Part shown: positions 11,515 to 22,772 of the stretch, in pieces
Layout: the number at the start of each line of letters is the position of its first letter
Position numbering within the stretch: position 1 is the first letter of the stretch
Source: Parelaphostrongylus tenuis
Lineage: Eukaryota; Nematoda; Chromadorea; Rhabditida; Metastrongylidae
Reading direction: 5' to 3'
DNA: 64,000 bases
NCBI GenBank assembly: GCA_019055375.1
Contig: JAHQIW010004553.1
Span: 1-64,000 of the forward strand
The notes under the pieces: generated by a model
Database searches by the model: none
Seen by the model: only the letters and a program-made list of their open reading frames with translations
What the model was told of the DNA's origin: nothing
Position numbers and translations under genes: made by a program

Positions 11515-12309
11515 GCCAAGATTAATAGAAAGTCAGTCTCTTAAATTATTCCTTCGATAGTCAATCAAAGGGAGATTTAGATTGGCAAAGTGGGGCGGAA
11601 ACTGGCGTTTCGCGCATGGAAAGAGTTATAAATAACCGGTGCACATTTTTTATCTCAGTCCAAACCTCTTGACGAAAGACTTTCATGCTTTTTCTTCGGA
11701 CTTTCAGTAGTTGTGCGACATCTGAAAACGCAATTTTGATACTGCAATTTCGTTGAGCTTCCTTGGGGCACTGTAGTAGTGAAATAAGATTGTGTTTCAC
11801 AGTAAAGCCGCATCTTTTTGCTTGAATAGGATGTGTTCATGGTTTTTCAGCAAACATCTATCTTTTTGATAGCATAAGTTCGACTGACGTCGATGCTAAA
11901 TTCGATTTGAAAGAATTCTTCACATGGCACTAGAAGTCCAAAAACACATGTATCACTCACAGGCTTATGCTCTGTAGCAAGTTTAATCGGCAGTACAAAG
12001 CTAAAATAAGAACATGAGCTTACCGAGTGGTAGAGCATTTATTTTCAAAAAGGTTTGAAGATTTCCACGAAGCGAAGAAAACTTTTTGTGGTTCCTTTTG
12101 CCTAAAGGGGGACAAAAGAATATCCGACCTCATGACCTAGACAGTAATTTTTCATAGGAGTTGTAGTAATAATTCGAAAGCATGAATCACTGGCTAAAGC
12201 CCGTCTTGTGAGCTTTCGAAAACACCTCTTTATAACGGTTAAAATCCAAAATAAAATTATGTTTTACACGCGCATATTTCACGCCTGACAGAGATTTTTT
12301 TTAGACTAC
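11515..12309. other. Unassigned stretch
   Basis: No repeat or domain recognised. Short overlapping open frames at 11561-12038 look random. Confidence 0.3.
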
Positions 12310-13080
12310 TGGCAATCATTCGATAGCGTGAGTTTCATTAGATCCAACGCTGTGCTTACCTACTGAAGAAAGCGTTTCTCTGCAGTGCAGAGGCTGAATA
12401 GGATTGAATTCGCATGTGCGAGCAAGTGAACGTGACCAATTCACCGGCCGCTGGGCGAAACAGGTAGGGACTGAAGCGATGTTAATCGATTTACGGCCGG
12501 TTATATAAAATGCGATCATTGTTGACTATTTAGGAATTGTTTCTGCGCTTCTAAAAAGAGAATCGAGATAAAACGTTTGACTGTGCCAAAGAAAGACATC
12601 AGATACTACCATTTTTGCCATGGATTCGTATAAATTAATCATCATCATGATTACTTTTGTGGAATTCAGGAGACCAGAACGTCCTCATTGCTTCCAACAA
12701 TGACTCAAAAACACCGGGATATTACGAACCGATCGTCACGTCAACCCACCTAGCTGCCTCACCCAGCGGCCAATGAAATGACCAAGAAACGACCACTTGC
12801 TTGCACCTGTGAATTCAACTTATTTTCGCTGCTGCACTGCAGAGAAACGATTTAATTTACCACAAGACAGGCACAGTTTGGAATTATCAAACGTTATGCT
12901 ATTAAATGGTTACTGATAGTCCAAAGAAAGAGCTCTGTTTGGCGATGAAAGTCCGTGCGCGAAACACGAGGAATTACCTTCTATGAAAACTTCAGAAATT
13001 GGTTATCGAAAAGCGACAATGTATGACTGTAGGCAGAGATTCAATCTTTTGAGTGATTACTAACACTTTTGTAAAAGCTC
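12310..13080. repeat. Dispersed repeat in inverted pair
   Basis: A block around 'ctgcactgcagagaaac' occurs on the plus strand at about 12730-13080 and inverted at about 12310-12500. The same family is present on the plus strand at 39955-40325, where the block reads 'ctacacagcagagaagc' and the flanks align over about 300 bp. No coding capacity recognised. Confidence 0.5.
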
Positions 13081-13497
13081 TTGCCCAGCGAATGAGACTG
13101 AATATCCATCTGTATTTTAATTACCAAAAAAAAAACATTTCTATAAACCCGTTGGTGAGCACCGTTGATAGGCAGGCGGCGTCGTCCCGTCGCTTGCGCA
13201 GCACTCTCGGGGTAAGCCGTCCGCGTCTGTGCGCGAGAATGTTGTGCTTCCTACGTCTCCGTTACCACGAGCATCCTCATTCTCACGATACGACACGCTG
13301 GGTTACTGTACCTGACTGAGACCGAGGGAAATTTGCGGCTAACAATGAAGGCAGGGGAGAGTGTGCCCGGCAAGGTTATGCGAAAACAATTGCAACAGTG
13401 CTTTCTTGTCGAAAATGACTTTGTATATTGCAATACAATGGAATTTCTCCATCGACCTGATCTTGGAACATCATTCATTGCTGCAATCACTGTCATT

Positions 13498-13612
13498 TTA
13501 CCGCTAACATTATCACTATCATTATCACTCCCACTACTGTTATCACTATTACTATCATCATTATCATTATCACTACCGTCACTATCACTATCATCATCGC
13601 TTTCATCATTTT
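13498..13612. repeat. Degenerate ATC/ATT-rich microsatellite (left of PLE)
   Basis: A run of imperfect TATCATTATCACTA-type units on the plus strand. The same kind of sequence in the same orientation resumes at 15571 beyond the PLE, suggesting the PLE landed in or beside a simple repeat. Confidence 0.85.
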
Positions 13613-13665
13613 CCTATACTCTTCCTTAAGCCAAACACGAGTTGTCACAATAAACTTTATTTGAC

Positions 13666-13699
13666 AGCTGACATTTCGGTAGTTCGCCTTCTTCAGAGT
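13666..13699 (-). ncRNA. Hammerhead-like motif of PLE terminal repeat (slightly decayed)
   Basis: The minus strand reads CTGAAGA, an A-GGC...ACC helix, GAAAT (expected GAAAC), then GTC and AGC. The core is one base from consensus, so self-cleavage is doubtful. Confidence 0.55.
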
Positions 13700-14019
13700 C
13701 TCGAAAGGTCAAATTGTCCGCAATCCAGTAAGCCAAACGTCTCCGACACTCTCTTAGAAAAAATCACCACACCTAGATTTCAATCGCATCAAGCAAAAAT
13801 CAACTCTCAACATGCTCATCGCTTTTTATATATGTTCCACTCGAATGATTTAAGTGGAGACCACCGAAACGAGATCAAATAGGCTCGTAATGCACCTTGC
13901 CCATCAAAATAGCAGTCTTATATACTGACTAAAATCACATGTGATAACGAGGCATTCCTCCCTGCGCTTCATAGTTGAATTCGTGGTATTAATCCAAAAT
14001 GCTTCAAGAAGTTTTCGCG

Positions 14020-14882
14020 CTAATGTTTTTTGTTCCTGCGCAATGATGGTGACTTCAATCTCAAAATCAGCTCCGTCGTGTTTCGTTCTCTATGCGTCCC
14101 TAGCGGGGTGTTCCATCTATTGAGACGCTTGTCAGCTAGGTGTTCTTCTATGCGGGCATAGAGCGGTCTACCCGTTTCGCCAATATATTTATCGCTACAC
14201 GCTTTGCAAGAGATTAGGTAAACTGTACCTACGCTCATGCAATCACCGTCTCTGCAGTTAGGACATACTTTACAATCTTTCATTATACAGAGACGGTCAT
14301 ATAAGCTGTTGCGAACTAGATGGCGTTTTCGAATACTCGGTGGTATCTCAATAAGAGCCACCGATTGCTCTATGCCAGAGTTTATCGAAGAGCGTTTTAT
14401 AGCTGTACTAATCTCATTTGAAAAGAACGGGAGGATGAGCGGGATTTTCCTTTTATTCGCGTTTTTGTTCGGAGGTGCACTGTTTCCTCTAAACCTAAAC
14501 CAATGGACTACAAATTCGTATCCATTAGAAGTGGCTATTTCCCGAGCCAATTTCACGGATTCTACTCTCTGCTCCTTCCCAGTACATACGTTGGCTGCTG
14601 TTCGAAACATGTTCTTTACTAGCGCCTTTTTCGTATGTGAGGGATGAGAAGAGAGATAGTGAACAAGGATATATTTACTAGTTGGCTTTCGGTACCACTT
14701 CGTGATGTAGCCGCTCTTGCTTAACCTTATTTGCACGTTCAAGAAAGGAAGCCAATGATTTTTTGGTATCTCACAGGTGAACTTTATATACTCTGGCTGT
14801 TCATTCAGCAATCTAGTGCAATCATCTAGCTCCTCTTGAGTGGAGCAGATAACCAAACAGTCATCTATATACCTACAGTAGA
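14020..14882 (-). pseudogene. PLE polyprotein fragment: RT motif C to GIY-YIG
   Basis: An open minus-strand frame from the truncation at 14882 gives LYCRYIDDCLVICS, where YIDD is the catalytic RT motif C. An RT thumb-like segment follows (FTCEIPKNHWLPFLNVQIRL, then SSHPSHTKKALVKNMFRTAA). Next come a cysteine cluster (DCKVCPNCRDGDC) and the GIY-YIG endonuclease signature: TVYLISC, KYIGETGRPLYARIEEHL. In PLEs the RT copies the RNA and the GIY-YIG domain nicks the target. The N-terminal RT motifs A and B are absent, and the C-terminal tail is frameshifted after PLGTHRE compared with the plus-strand copy, so the protein cannot work. About 280 codons remain of a protein usually several times longer. 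Confidence 0.9.
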
Positions 14883-14885
14883 GTA

Positions 14886-15236
14886 ATGGCCGGAGATTGC
14901 ATGAGCGTAGGTACAGTCTACCTAATCTCTTGCAAAGCGTATAGCGATAAATATATTGGCGAAACGGGTAGGCCGCTTTATACCCGCATAGAAGAACACC
15001 TAGCTGACAAGCGTCTTAATAGACGGAACACCCCGCTAGGGACGCATAGAGAACAGAAACACGACGGAGCTAATTTTGAGATTGAAGTCACCATCCTTGC
15101 GCAGGAACAAAGAACATCAGCGCGAAAACTTCTTGAAGCACTTTGGATTAATACCATCAATCCAACTATGAACCGCAGAGAGGAATGCCTCGTTATCACA
15201 CGTGATTTTAGTCAGTATATAAGACTGTTATTTTGA
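14886..15236 (+). pseudogene. PLE GIY-YIG domain, inverted second copy
   Basis: An open frame of 116 codons starts exactly at the inverted-copy junction (GDCMSVGTVYLISCKAYSDK) and includes KYIGETGRPLYTRIEEHL and a full C-terminal tail (ARKLLEALWINTINPTMNRR). It is the same family as the minus-strand copy at 14020-14250, with a few replacements (CKAC to CKAY, YAR to YTR). It lacks all RT motifs. Its tail is intact where that of the other copy is frameshifted. Confidence 0.9.
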
Positions 15237-15439
15237 TGAATAAGGTGCATTACGAGCCCATGTGATCTCCTTCCGATGGTCTTCACTTGAATCATTTGGT
15301 GGAACATATATAAAAAGCGGTGAGTATGTTGAGAGTTAATTTTGTGCTCGATGCGATTAAAATCTAGGTCTGCTGATTTTTTCTAATGGAGTATCGGAGG
15401 TGTTTGGCTTATTGGATTGCGGACAATTTGACCTTTACA

Positions 15440-15474
15440 GGCTCTGAAGAAGGCGAACTGCCGAAACGTCAGCT
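15440..15474 (+). ncRNA. Hammerhead-like ribozyme motif, PLE terminal repeat
   Basis: Order on the plus strand: stem I GGCT, core CTGAAGA (15444-15450), one extra A, stem II GGC-GAACT-GCC, core GAA with AC/GT stem III (GAAACGT), cleavage base C at 15470, and stem I return AGCT. All conserved core bases of a hammerhead are present. Stem III is only AC/GT without a loop, which would need dimer formation. It is followed by a 3' region with AATAAA at 15479. Confidence 0.65.
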
Positions 15475-15570
15475 GTCAAATAAAGTTTATTGTAACACCT
15501 CGTGTTTGGCTTGAGGAAGAATAGGAAATTGTTTTAAAGCATGCCAAGGTTAATAGACAGTTGGTCTTGG

Positions 15571-15760
15571 GAATTGCTATCATCATTATCATCATCATCA
15601 ATATCACTATCATCACTATCACCATTATCATTATCACTATCGTCGTTATGTCCATCATCATTATCACGACCACATTATCACCAGCATTAACATCATCATT
15701 ATCGCTGTCATTCTCATTGTCATTTTCACCGTCTTTATCATTATCACAGTCATTATCGAA
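15571..15760. repeat. Degenerate ATC/ATT-rich microsatellite (right of PLE)
   Basis: Imperfect ATCATCATTATC-type units. Open frames on both strands here (isoleucine/threonine-rich, or aspartate/asparagine-rich) come from the simple repeat. Confidence 0.9.
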
Positions 15761-15770
15761 TGAAAACATG

Positions 15771-16839
15771 ATTCACTTTGTCAGCTATAAATTTAACTGC
15801 CGGTAACTGCAATGTCTAGCCCTGTATAAGTGCTTCTATCAGACCTAACAAACAGCTCAATACAATGACAATGATTACCACTGTCATAATAATTATCATT
15901 GTCGTTATCATTTGGCGATGTAGTGTTCTCGTTGGAAGATAAAAATTGTAAATTGAATATGGCAGATTTAGATGCTCTTTTTACTATGATTACTTCTGCA
16001 GAAAACTCTTTTAACAAAGTTACATTATTGCATGATGAAAATGCTCCCTCAGAACCTGGGTTCGTCTCTTCGCATCCATCATGCTCTCTGGCGTCTCTCT
16101 TCTCACGAGATGCGCCGTCGTTCTCACAGAAGGCGTCACCGCCATTACAATAGCTGAGGAGATGTAACGTCGCGCGGTGTAGGACAAAGTGTTTCACATA
16201 GCCCTTAAAGGGTAAAACAACGGAGATCGCGCCCTTTTTAGATGGGTTTGAGACGGAAGCGTATAGCGCGATTCGAGGTCTAGTGTGCAATAATTTGTTT
16301 ATTTTCTCTGTCCCAGCGCATTCGGGAGACTTTTTTAAAAATTAGATAGATTGAAGAAATCATGGAGATTCGAGGTATTGAAAGACTGTTAGAAATTTAA
16401 AAGGCGAGAAAAAAGTCGTTTTGAGACGGTTGAAAATGGTCGAGAGAAAGCACTTACACGAGGGAATCTCCCTTCGAAAAGCATATTTACTGATGATTTG
16501 GTCAACAAAACAGTCATTTTATGCTAATCACTGTGATAAATCGCAGATTCAACATAAACTACAAGGGTTTCCAAATGTTCACAGCAGTAGACTGCGGCGA
16601 ATTTCTGCATTTGAAATTTCCACTTTAACAGCCCACCTTGATGCAGCGCACAGGCGAAGAAGAAGTTAGGCCGGCTATGAAGTACTCCGCAATCATCCTG
16701 TGCAAGCAGTAGGCGATTTTTTTTTCGCTCACATGATTGCTTAAATCTGATTGCGTTACTGATCGTGCTGAAGTCACTACCAGAACTTAAGGTTTAAGAA
16801 ATGGTGCGAGTCTTCGATTTAACGTCTCTATTTTATAGC
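15771..16839. other. Unassigned stretch with one 84-codon frame
   Basis: The plus-strand frame 15899-16153 (MSLSFGDVVFSLEDKNCKLN...) is hydrophilic and has no domain I recognise. The word 'gtaacgtcgcgcggtg' just after it (16164-16179) recurs near 49496, so at least the end is repetitive. No clear splice sites were identified. Confidence 0.3.
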
Positions 16840-17325
16840 CACGGACCTCCCTCTTTAAAGGATCCCGCCCGGATAGTCGCAAGGGCACGTGACGCGTCCT
16901 CAGGTGGTGGATAGGGGAATAAACGCCAACCAAAAGCGACCGTGTGCTTCCCAGAGACGCAGGTGGATTCAAGGGATGAGCTCCCTGCTTCTGCAGCAAA
17001 GATTTGACAAAACCTTTATTTCTACGAGTCAAGTCGGCCAAAAGCCTGCAATCAAGCGGCTGGGAAGTACATGGGAGGCGGTTAGGAGTCGCTCCAACAA
17101 ATAAGCTCCTCCCACTGGCAAGTTACTCGTTAGTACCCAGCCCCCACGTTTAGAGCCTGGCAAGCTATACGTTGGACATCAAAATGTTAAAACAGTAACA
17201 AATTTGGGCCTCATTCCCCTGACCCCAAACGAGCCCCTGGTACGGCAGCGCCAGGTAGGACGAGTACGGAGAGGCTGCATACATCTCAGGGCTAAGCTAG
17301 GCTGCCAAGATCGAAACGGACTTAA
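16840..17325 (+). promoter_or_regulatory. RTE 5' untranslated leader
   Basis: This GC-richer segment is shared at high identity with the minus-strand RTE copy at 51787-51430. Shared words include GAGCTCCCTGCTTCTGCA, GGCTGGGAAGTACATGGGAG and TGGTACGGCAGCGCCAGGT. Conservation between two independently truncated copies marks it as element-owned. RTE leaders usually hold an internal promoter, but no specific promoter element is visible. Confidence 0.75.
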
Positions 17326-18507
17326 ATGACGATCTGTACCTACAATGAAAGAACCTTTGCTCACGAATCCGCTGTAGAAAATCTATTGATTCAAACAAGA
17401 AGAAGAAGGTACGACGTCATTGGCCTGGCTGAGACGAGAAGGCGCATCCTTTTTACGCTGTTTATGACACCGGAGAAGAACTGTTCTTTGGAACATGCGA
17501 TCGCAGAGGTGTCGGCGGCTTTGGCGTCCTCGTCAAATAGAATTTGACCGTGAACATTGATTCATTCGAACAACTAACAACTCGTATCGGACAATTACGG
17601 TTGAAACGACGTGGTTCTATGCCGGCTTCAACAATCTTGGTTGCTTACGCACCAACATCAAGCTATGACGAAGACGAAGTCGAAGCGTTCTATATGGACC
17701 TCGAAAAATTCTTTAGAGAAGATCATACATTCTTCACGGTAATTGTCGGAGATTTTAGAGCAAAAATTGGACCTAGAAGAACGTCTGAAAAATTTCACAT
17801 AGTAACCCACGGACTAGAATGGAATGAACATGGTGAGAGGCTGTCTAAGTTTATCATGACGACTCAAACCATCCATGGTAACTCGCAATTCCAGAAGCCT
17901 TTTTCTCAGCGATGGATGTGGGAGTCTCTCAATGGAGAGTACCATAACGAAATAGACCACATCTTAATAAATCAAAGGTTTTGCCTGAGCGATCGCTGTT
18001 GTTCCTAAGTTTTACACAGAACCAAACCATCGCCTCCTTCGAGCAACGCTCCGTTTTTCGATGAGAGGAGAGAAGGTTGCTAAATTCAAACAACGAAGTC
18101 CCAGAACTACCATAAACTGGGATGTATTCAAATCATAAGTCGCCTCTTGGGAAGATCCCGTTGTCGACAACATCGATGAAGAATACGACCGACTCGTTGA
18201 ATATGTTCGCGTTAACATTATGGAAATCGAGAGTCCTAAGGTCACAAAGGGACGCTTGTCTCCGCAGACACACGAGCTGATACGTCAACCTGGAATCGCA
18301 CGAGCTACAGGCAACCAAAGCCTTACGTCCGAACTTGCGAAACGCTGCAGAGAAGCGATAAAAGAAGACCTCAAAGAGAGAAGAGCAGCAATCATGGCAG
18401 AAGCTGCAGAAGCTGGGAAGAGCATTCGCAAAGCCCAGCGAGGCTTCGCCAACCATAAGACCAAAATGATTGCACTCAGATACCCTGACGGGACACTTAC
18501 AGCTTAG
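17326..18507 (+). pseudogene. RTE AP-like endonuclease and linker, frameshifted
   Basis: The frame at 17326-17547 gives CTYNERTFAHESAVENLL and YDVIGLAETRRR (catalytic E region). It shifts near 17545 to the next frame (17544-18008) with APTSSYDEDEVEAFYMDLEK, TVIVGDFRAKIGPRR (usually GDFNAKIG; the Asn is Arg here) and HNEIDHILINQRF. After a further shift near 18005 the sequence encodes a PKFYTEPNHRLL-like block, where family members have SDHRLL (terminal catalytic His region). The linker at 18220-18507 (LKERRAAIMAEAAEAGKSIR) leads into RT. This domain would nick target DNA for target-primed reverse transcription. Frameshifts and substitutions at two motif positions indicate it is dead. Confidence 0.88.
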
Positions 18508-18806
18508 AGAAGGGCTATGGAGAAAATCATCTACCAATACTACTTGGATCTCTTCGTTAGCCGTGCCTTCTTACCGTCATATAAATTGCAAAAAAAAACG
18601 GATATGTCGTTCCACCGGTCCTCCCTTCCGAAATCTGACATGCTATATCGTCGGTGAAGAACAGAACAACATCCGGTCCAGACAGGATCAGACCAGAACA
18701 CTTGATGAACCTGCCGCCAGTTCTCATCAACACCCTGGCTCGGCTCTTCGCCCGCTACCTGTCATAATGCAAGGTCCCTATTCAATAGAAAACCAGCAAG
18801 ACCGTA

Positions 18807-20165
18807 TTGTTGTTTAAAAAGGGAGACGTTTACGAGATAGGCAATTATCGTCCAATCTGCTTGCTGTCCGTTGTCTATAAACTCTTTACTCGAGTCATCC
18901 TGAACAGGATTGACAGAACACTGGACCAAGGACAGCCATGCCAACAAGCAGGGTTCCGAAAAGGATTCTGTACCATAGACCACATCCACACGCTTACAAG
19001 ACTCATTGAAGCTTCACGAGAGTACAAATAACCACTCTGTCTCACTTTTATCGATCTGGAAAAAGCCTTTGATTCAGTGGAAACAGAAGAGGTTACAGAG
19101 GCTTTGGATAACCAGGGCGTCCCTACTCGGTACATAATGATCCTTCGTGAGCTTTATAAAGATTTCACGATCAGAATATCTCCATTCTACAACAATATCA
19201 CCATTGACGTAAGAAGAGGGTTTCGACAAGGCGATACAATTTTGCCAAAACTATTCACTGCCGCCCTACGAAGCGTCACGCGAACATTAGAATGAGACGA
19301 AATGGGAGTGAAAATTGACGGTCAACAATTAAACCATCTTCGTTTCGCTGACGATATCATTCTCATAACACCAAACATCAGCCAAGCGGAAGGAATGTTG
19401 ACCGGTTTCGATAACGCCTGTGGAAAGATTGGTCTTCAACCGAATCTAACGAAAACAATGATCATGAGGAACGGATGGGTTTCGAATGCCCCATTCACGC
19501 TCAACGGAACGGCAATCTCCGGATGCTCCAGTTACGTCTATTCAGGTCGGGAAATCAACATGATGAACGACCTAGTTCCACAGTTGAGCAGGAGGAAACG
19601 AGCGGCTTGGGAAACGTTTAAGAGCATCGAACATGTAGTGAAGAGGACAAAGAACATCCGACTCCGTGCCCACGTTTTCGACTCGACAATTATCCCTGCC
19701 CTAACGTATGCAGCAGAAACGTGGTCGTTACATAAGCAGGATAAAAGATCACTTGGCGTTATCGAATGCGCAGTCGAAAGGTCGATGCTAGGAGTATCCC
19801 GTATCTCGCAAATGAGAGAAAATATCCAAAGTTCCAACCTACGTCAACGATGGAAAATCGGAGACGCCGTCCTACACGCCAGGATATCAAAAATAAGGTG
19901 AACCGGAAACGTGATGCGCTTCAACGACAACCAATGGACGAGAGCCGTTACCGACTGGATTCCTCGGGACATCAAGCGCACTAAAGGAAGACCACTGACC
20001 CGCTGGTCCGATGTCTTTACGAAAGCGATAGAAGAAAGATATGATGCTCAGGGAATCACTAGATCGAGGAGGACCCATTGGGATACTCTTGCACGTGATA
20101 GGAAAAATTGGAAGTGTTGCTGGCAACCGCTCGAGTCACTCGACGATCAGCGGGACGACAGGTGA
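18807..20165 (+). pseudogene. RTE reverse transcriptase and C-terminal domain, three in-frame stops
   Basis: The RT begins near GNYRPICLLSVVYKLFTRVI (fingers). QAGFRKGFCTIDHIHTL, motif A FIDLEKAFDSV, motif B RRGFRQGD, motif C RFADDIIL and then IGLQPNLTKT follow. The C-terminal part includes WTRAVTDWIPRDIKRTKGR and RKNWKCCWQP. The open frames are joined in a single frame but cut by TAA near 19029 (after ASREYK), TGA near 19293 (after TRTLE) and TGA near 19899 (after ISKIR). The last two look like TGG-to-TGA changes at tryptophan positions usual in the family. The enzyme would copy RTE RNA at nicked DNA; it cannot be made intact here. Confidence 0.9.
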
Positions 20166-20480
20166 TTTAGGTGATTTAATGGCCCACGTTGCTACATTGC
20201 ATGGAAGCAGGATCAGTGCCGACGCCAGCTTGGATATATTACACAGTTGTGCTGAACACTAAGTAGGTCATTATCGCTCTGTTATATAGCAGATGGATAT
20301 TCTCTACGTCACTTATTGTGCCAGTCAATGCACTTCTCCCCTGTTAAAGAACTAGTCTTTTGTAGATGAACGAAAGTAGTTGAATCTACACGAATTATCG
20401 ACGACGTAATACTAAAATCAGGGCTGATTGATATTTTTTATAATCAGTATCAAAACACAATTGAAATAGTCCCATAGCAA

Positions 20481-20783
20481 TTGGTACTTCATGCTTTTAT
20501 TCGTAATCAATCATACGGCCTCTTCAACATATATCAACAGTGCTGTACGCAGTCGACTGATCCTATTGCTATGATACACGGAGATAACAACAGTGAATTT
20601 GATGCTGTGCATCATATTGTTAATACATTTAATGGAATTCAATTGAGATTTATGTCTCTTGAATGCTGTAACCAATTTACGACTAAGGATAGTATTTTTT
20701 GGAGTTTAGGGCCCAGTAAACCCTTACACTTGCTGCAAAGCGACGAACTGCTAATTCCGGTTTATGTCGATTATTCACTTTAA
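20481..20783 (+). other. Unrecognised 100-codon open frame
   Basis: Starts MVLHAFIRNQSYGLFNIYQQ and ends VYVDYSL. No signal peptide, membrane segment or domain recognised. It is repeated at 36764-37066 only because it lies in the inverted arm. The third copy of this area (31424-32371) begins just inside its 3' end. I would not call it a gene without expression evidence. Confidence 0.2.
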
Positions 20784-22164
20784 AGAACCTTCGCTCATGG
20801 CGTAGCAGGTATGAGAGTCTTTGCTTTTATAATGTTTCATACTGAAAAATATGAAATCTGAAAACTGAGTGTCAGTTGGTGCACGTGGTAGCAATCGTCG
20901 TTGTATTCTTACGCCAACCGCAGACTTTAATTATCGCGAGATTTGATGTCAATAAATTTCAGCGTGCAGTAAATATAATAAGCTGTTGATGTTGAATAAC
21001 ATCACAAAGATGCATGTCTATTGCAGCGCCTATGATGCCACTCAGGTTGAAAGTGAACGTCGAGGAGATTATAGTGGGCAAACAGTGCAGTTGATTCCAC
21101 ATTTCACTGATGCAGTAATACAGTGAATCAAGAGTATCACTCGAATACCTGCGGATGGTACGTCGGATTGTCTGAACGTTTGTGTCATCGAGTTATCGCG
21201 TTGTTCAATAAACTATAAATTATCTGTTTTCTTTAGCAGACGGGTTACGAAATCACCAAGAAACTTTTACGAAAGTAATTTGAATGAAAGGAGCGGCCAT
21301 GTGACATAAAAATTCTTATGCTTTTGTGCGCGAAACACATTCTAGCAGAAAAAACTTATTTATACTAAGCACCATAAAAATTCTTTTACATTATTATGAC
21401 AGAGTAAACAGATTTAGGTTTTGCACACGCGTATTCCTTTTAGGTAAGAGCCCTTTTTTGAAGTATTAGTGATTAATCGATAGCGCTAGTTTCAGCGATA
21501 TTGGGTAAATATCACCTTTATAGTCGACAACCTCGCAACCACAGAGTAAGTAAGAAAACTCAGAAACACGAACGAAACTATTCTGAAGGACTATATATGA
21601 TTGTTTTTATCGAGGCTTTCAAAGAACAGTACACCGAAAAGATGATTTATTTTGTATATGGCGTCCGCAATGCATCGAATATAGGTAAACTCACGCAATT
21701 CTCGCAACTTGATCTCTATGAAAGGAGACGAGTGGCTGAAAAAAGACTATGATGGTGGCGAGGTCGCCCATACGCGCGTAAGTCGAAGTATAGCCACAAA
21801 CGAAATAAAACAAATACTGGAAAGACAGCTAAAAACCCTGTGAAAAGCCGTATAAGCATGTTTCTACATAGAAATTCTTAAAAGTCGATTGAAAAGGTAA
21901 ATTGGAGTTTTACCCGTTTTAAAAGAACCCTAGAATTTTGGTGTTACTCTTACGTGCGAGAAAAGCTTTGAGGGTGAAACGCGATTTTCTTTTTCCACTT
22001 ACGGGATTTCAAGGAGGATTTGAGAATAAAAATGTGAAGCGTTGTGATATTATGAAGGCCTTTTAAGATTTCAAACATAGTTCTTCAGATCTTCCAGAAT
22101 TCATGTCATCAAAAGGTCGCTAAACTTCCAGTTAAAAGCTAACCACAATCCCTAAGCGTACTAT

Positions 22165-22575
22165 TTGCACGTACCATCAAGTAAAAGAAAGCATCAAATG
22201 GCAGTTTTGTACACTCGATTGCTCTTGACTGGACATAACAGATATCATGCCATATTAGCTCAAATAACGTTGCTGGCTCAGTCAGGCTCGTTGCGGCAGC
22301 AAAGTCTCCTTTCTCTCAAGAATCGTTGCACTGTTGCTGAACATGTAGAGAAAATTATACATAAGTTGTTTTTCGTTAGGCATTCATTAGATAGTCAGAT
22401 ATGTCTTATTCGACCATTTAGACCATACTACAATAGGCTTGAATGTACGGCACATCCAGAAGGCATGCTTAACGTCGCATACTTTGCCCTTTCTGTCAAC
22501 AGAGTCAATCCTCTTTCAATAATCGATGTGGTGGGGAATGAGTTGTGCATAACTTTACGTAACGCCGTTCAATAA
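22165..22575 (+). other. Unrecognised 136-codon open frame
   Basis: This is the longest open frame in the unassigned part of the arm (MHVPSSKRKHQMAVLYTRLL to LCITLRNAVQ). It is rich in Leu, His and Arg, with no domain or motif I know. Its mirror copy at 34971-35381 differs by one amino acid (Leu to Phe at the codon at 22468). A frame of this length can occur by chance in 64 kb, and no intron signals were evident. Confidence 0.25.
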
Positions 22576-22772
22576 CGTCGTCGCGGTTGCTGCCTTTGCT
22601 CATCACTCAGTTGTGTTGTCGTTGGTGTGATCATTGTTCGTCGATAATGTCGTTAAATGTATGTTATTATCCTATGTTTTCATTTAGCACCTTAGTTCAC
22701 CTCTTACCGTACCATGTCCGCGTGACAAGTAACTCAAGCTACTGAGCGCCTACTTTAAATGATTTCAACAAG

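Larger units (their letters stand above)
13608..15530. mobile_element. Penelope-like element copy 1, 3' halves in inverted orientation
   Basis: The left arm (about 13608-14253) and right arm (about 14893-15530) are inverted copies of the PLE 3' end: GIY-YIG coding sequence, 3' non-coding sequence and terminal hammerhead motif. The left copy continues inward on the minus strand to the reverse-transcriptase YIDD motif near 14870 and stops there, 5'-truncated. The right copy contains only GIY-YIG and the 3' region on the plus strand. Inverted, truncated end-to-end copies are a known outcome of PLE insertion. Microsatellite lies on both sides. Confidence 0.85.
16840..20180 (+). mobile_element. 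RTE-type non-LTR retrotransposon, near full length but broken
   Basis: It has a 5' leader (16840-17325), an AP-endonuclease domain (17326-18008), a linker (18220-18507), a reverse transcriptase (18807-19901), a C-terminal domain (to 20165) and a short 3' end with a doubled GGTGATTTA (about 20160-20178), as expected for RTE elements that end in a short tandem repeat. There is no LTR. Several frameshifts and in-frame stops inactivate it. Its 3' third lies in the large inverted repeat and is mirrored at 37380-38394. Confidence 0.9.

Noticed and set aside
15476..15806. Open frames on both strands rich in Asp/Asn or Ile/Thr/Ser
   Set aside because: They are translations of the ATC/ATT microsatellite and have no non-repeat content.
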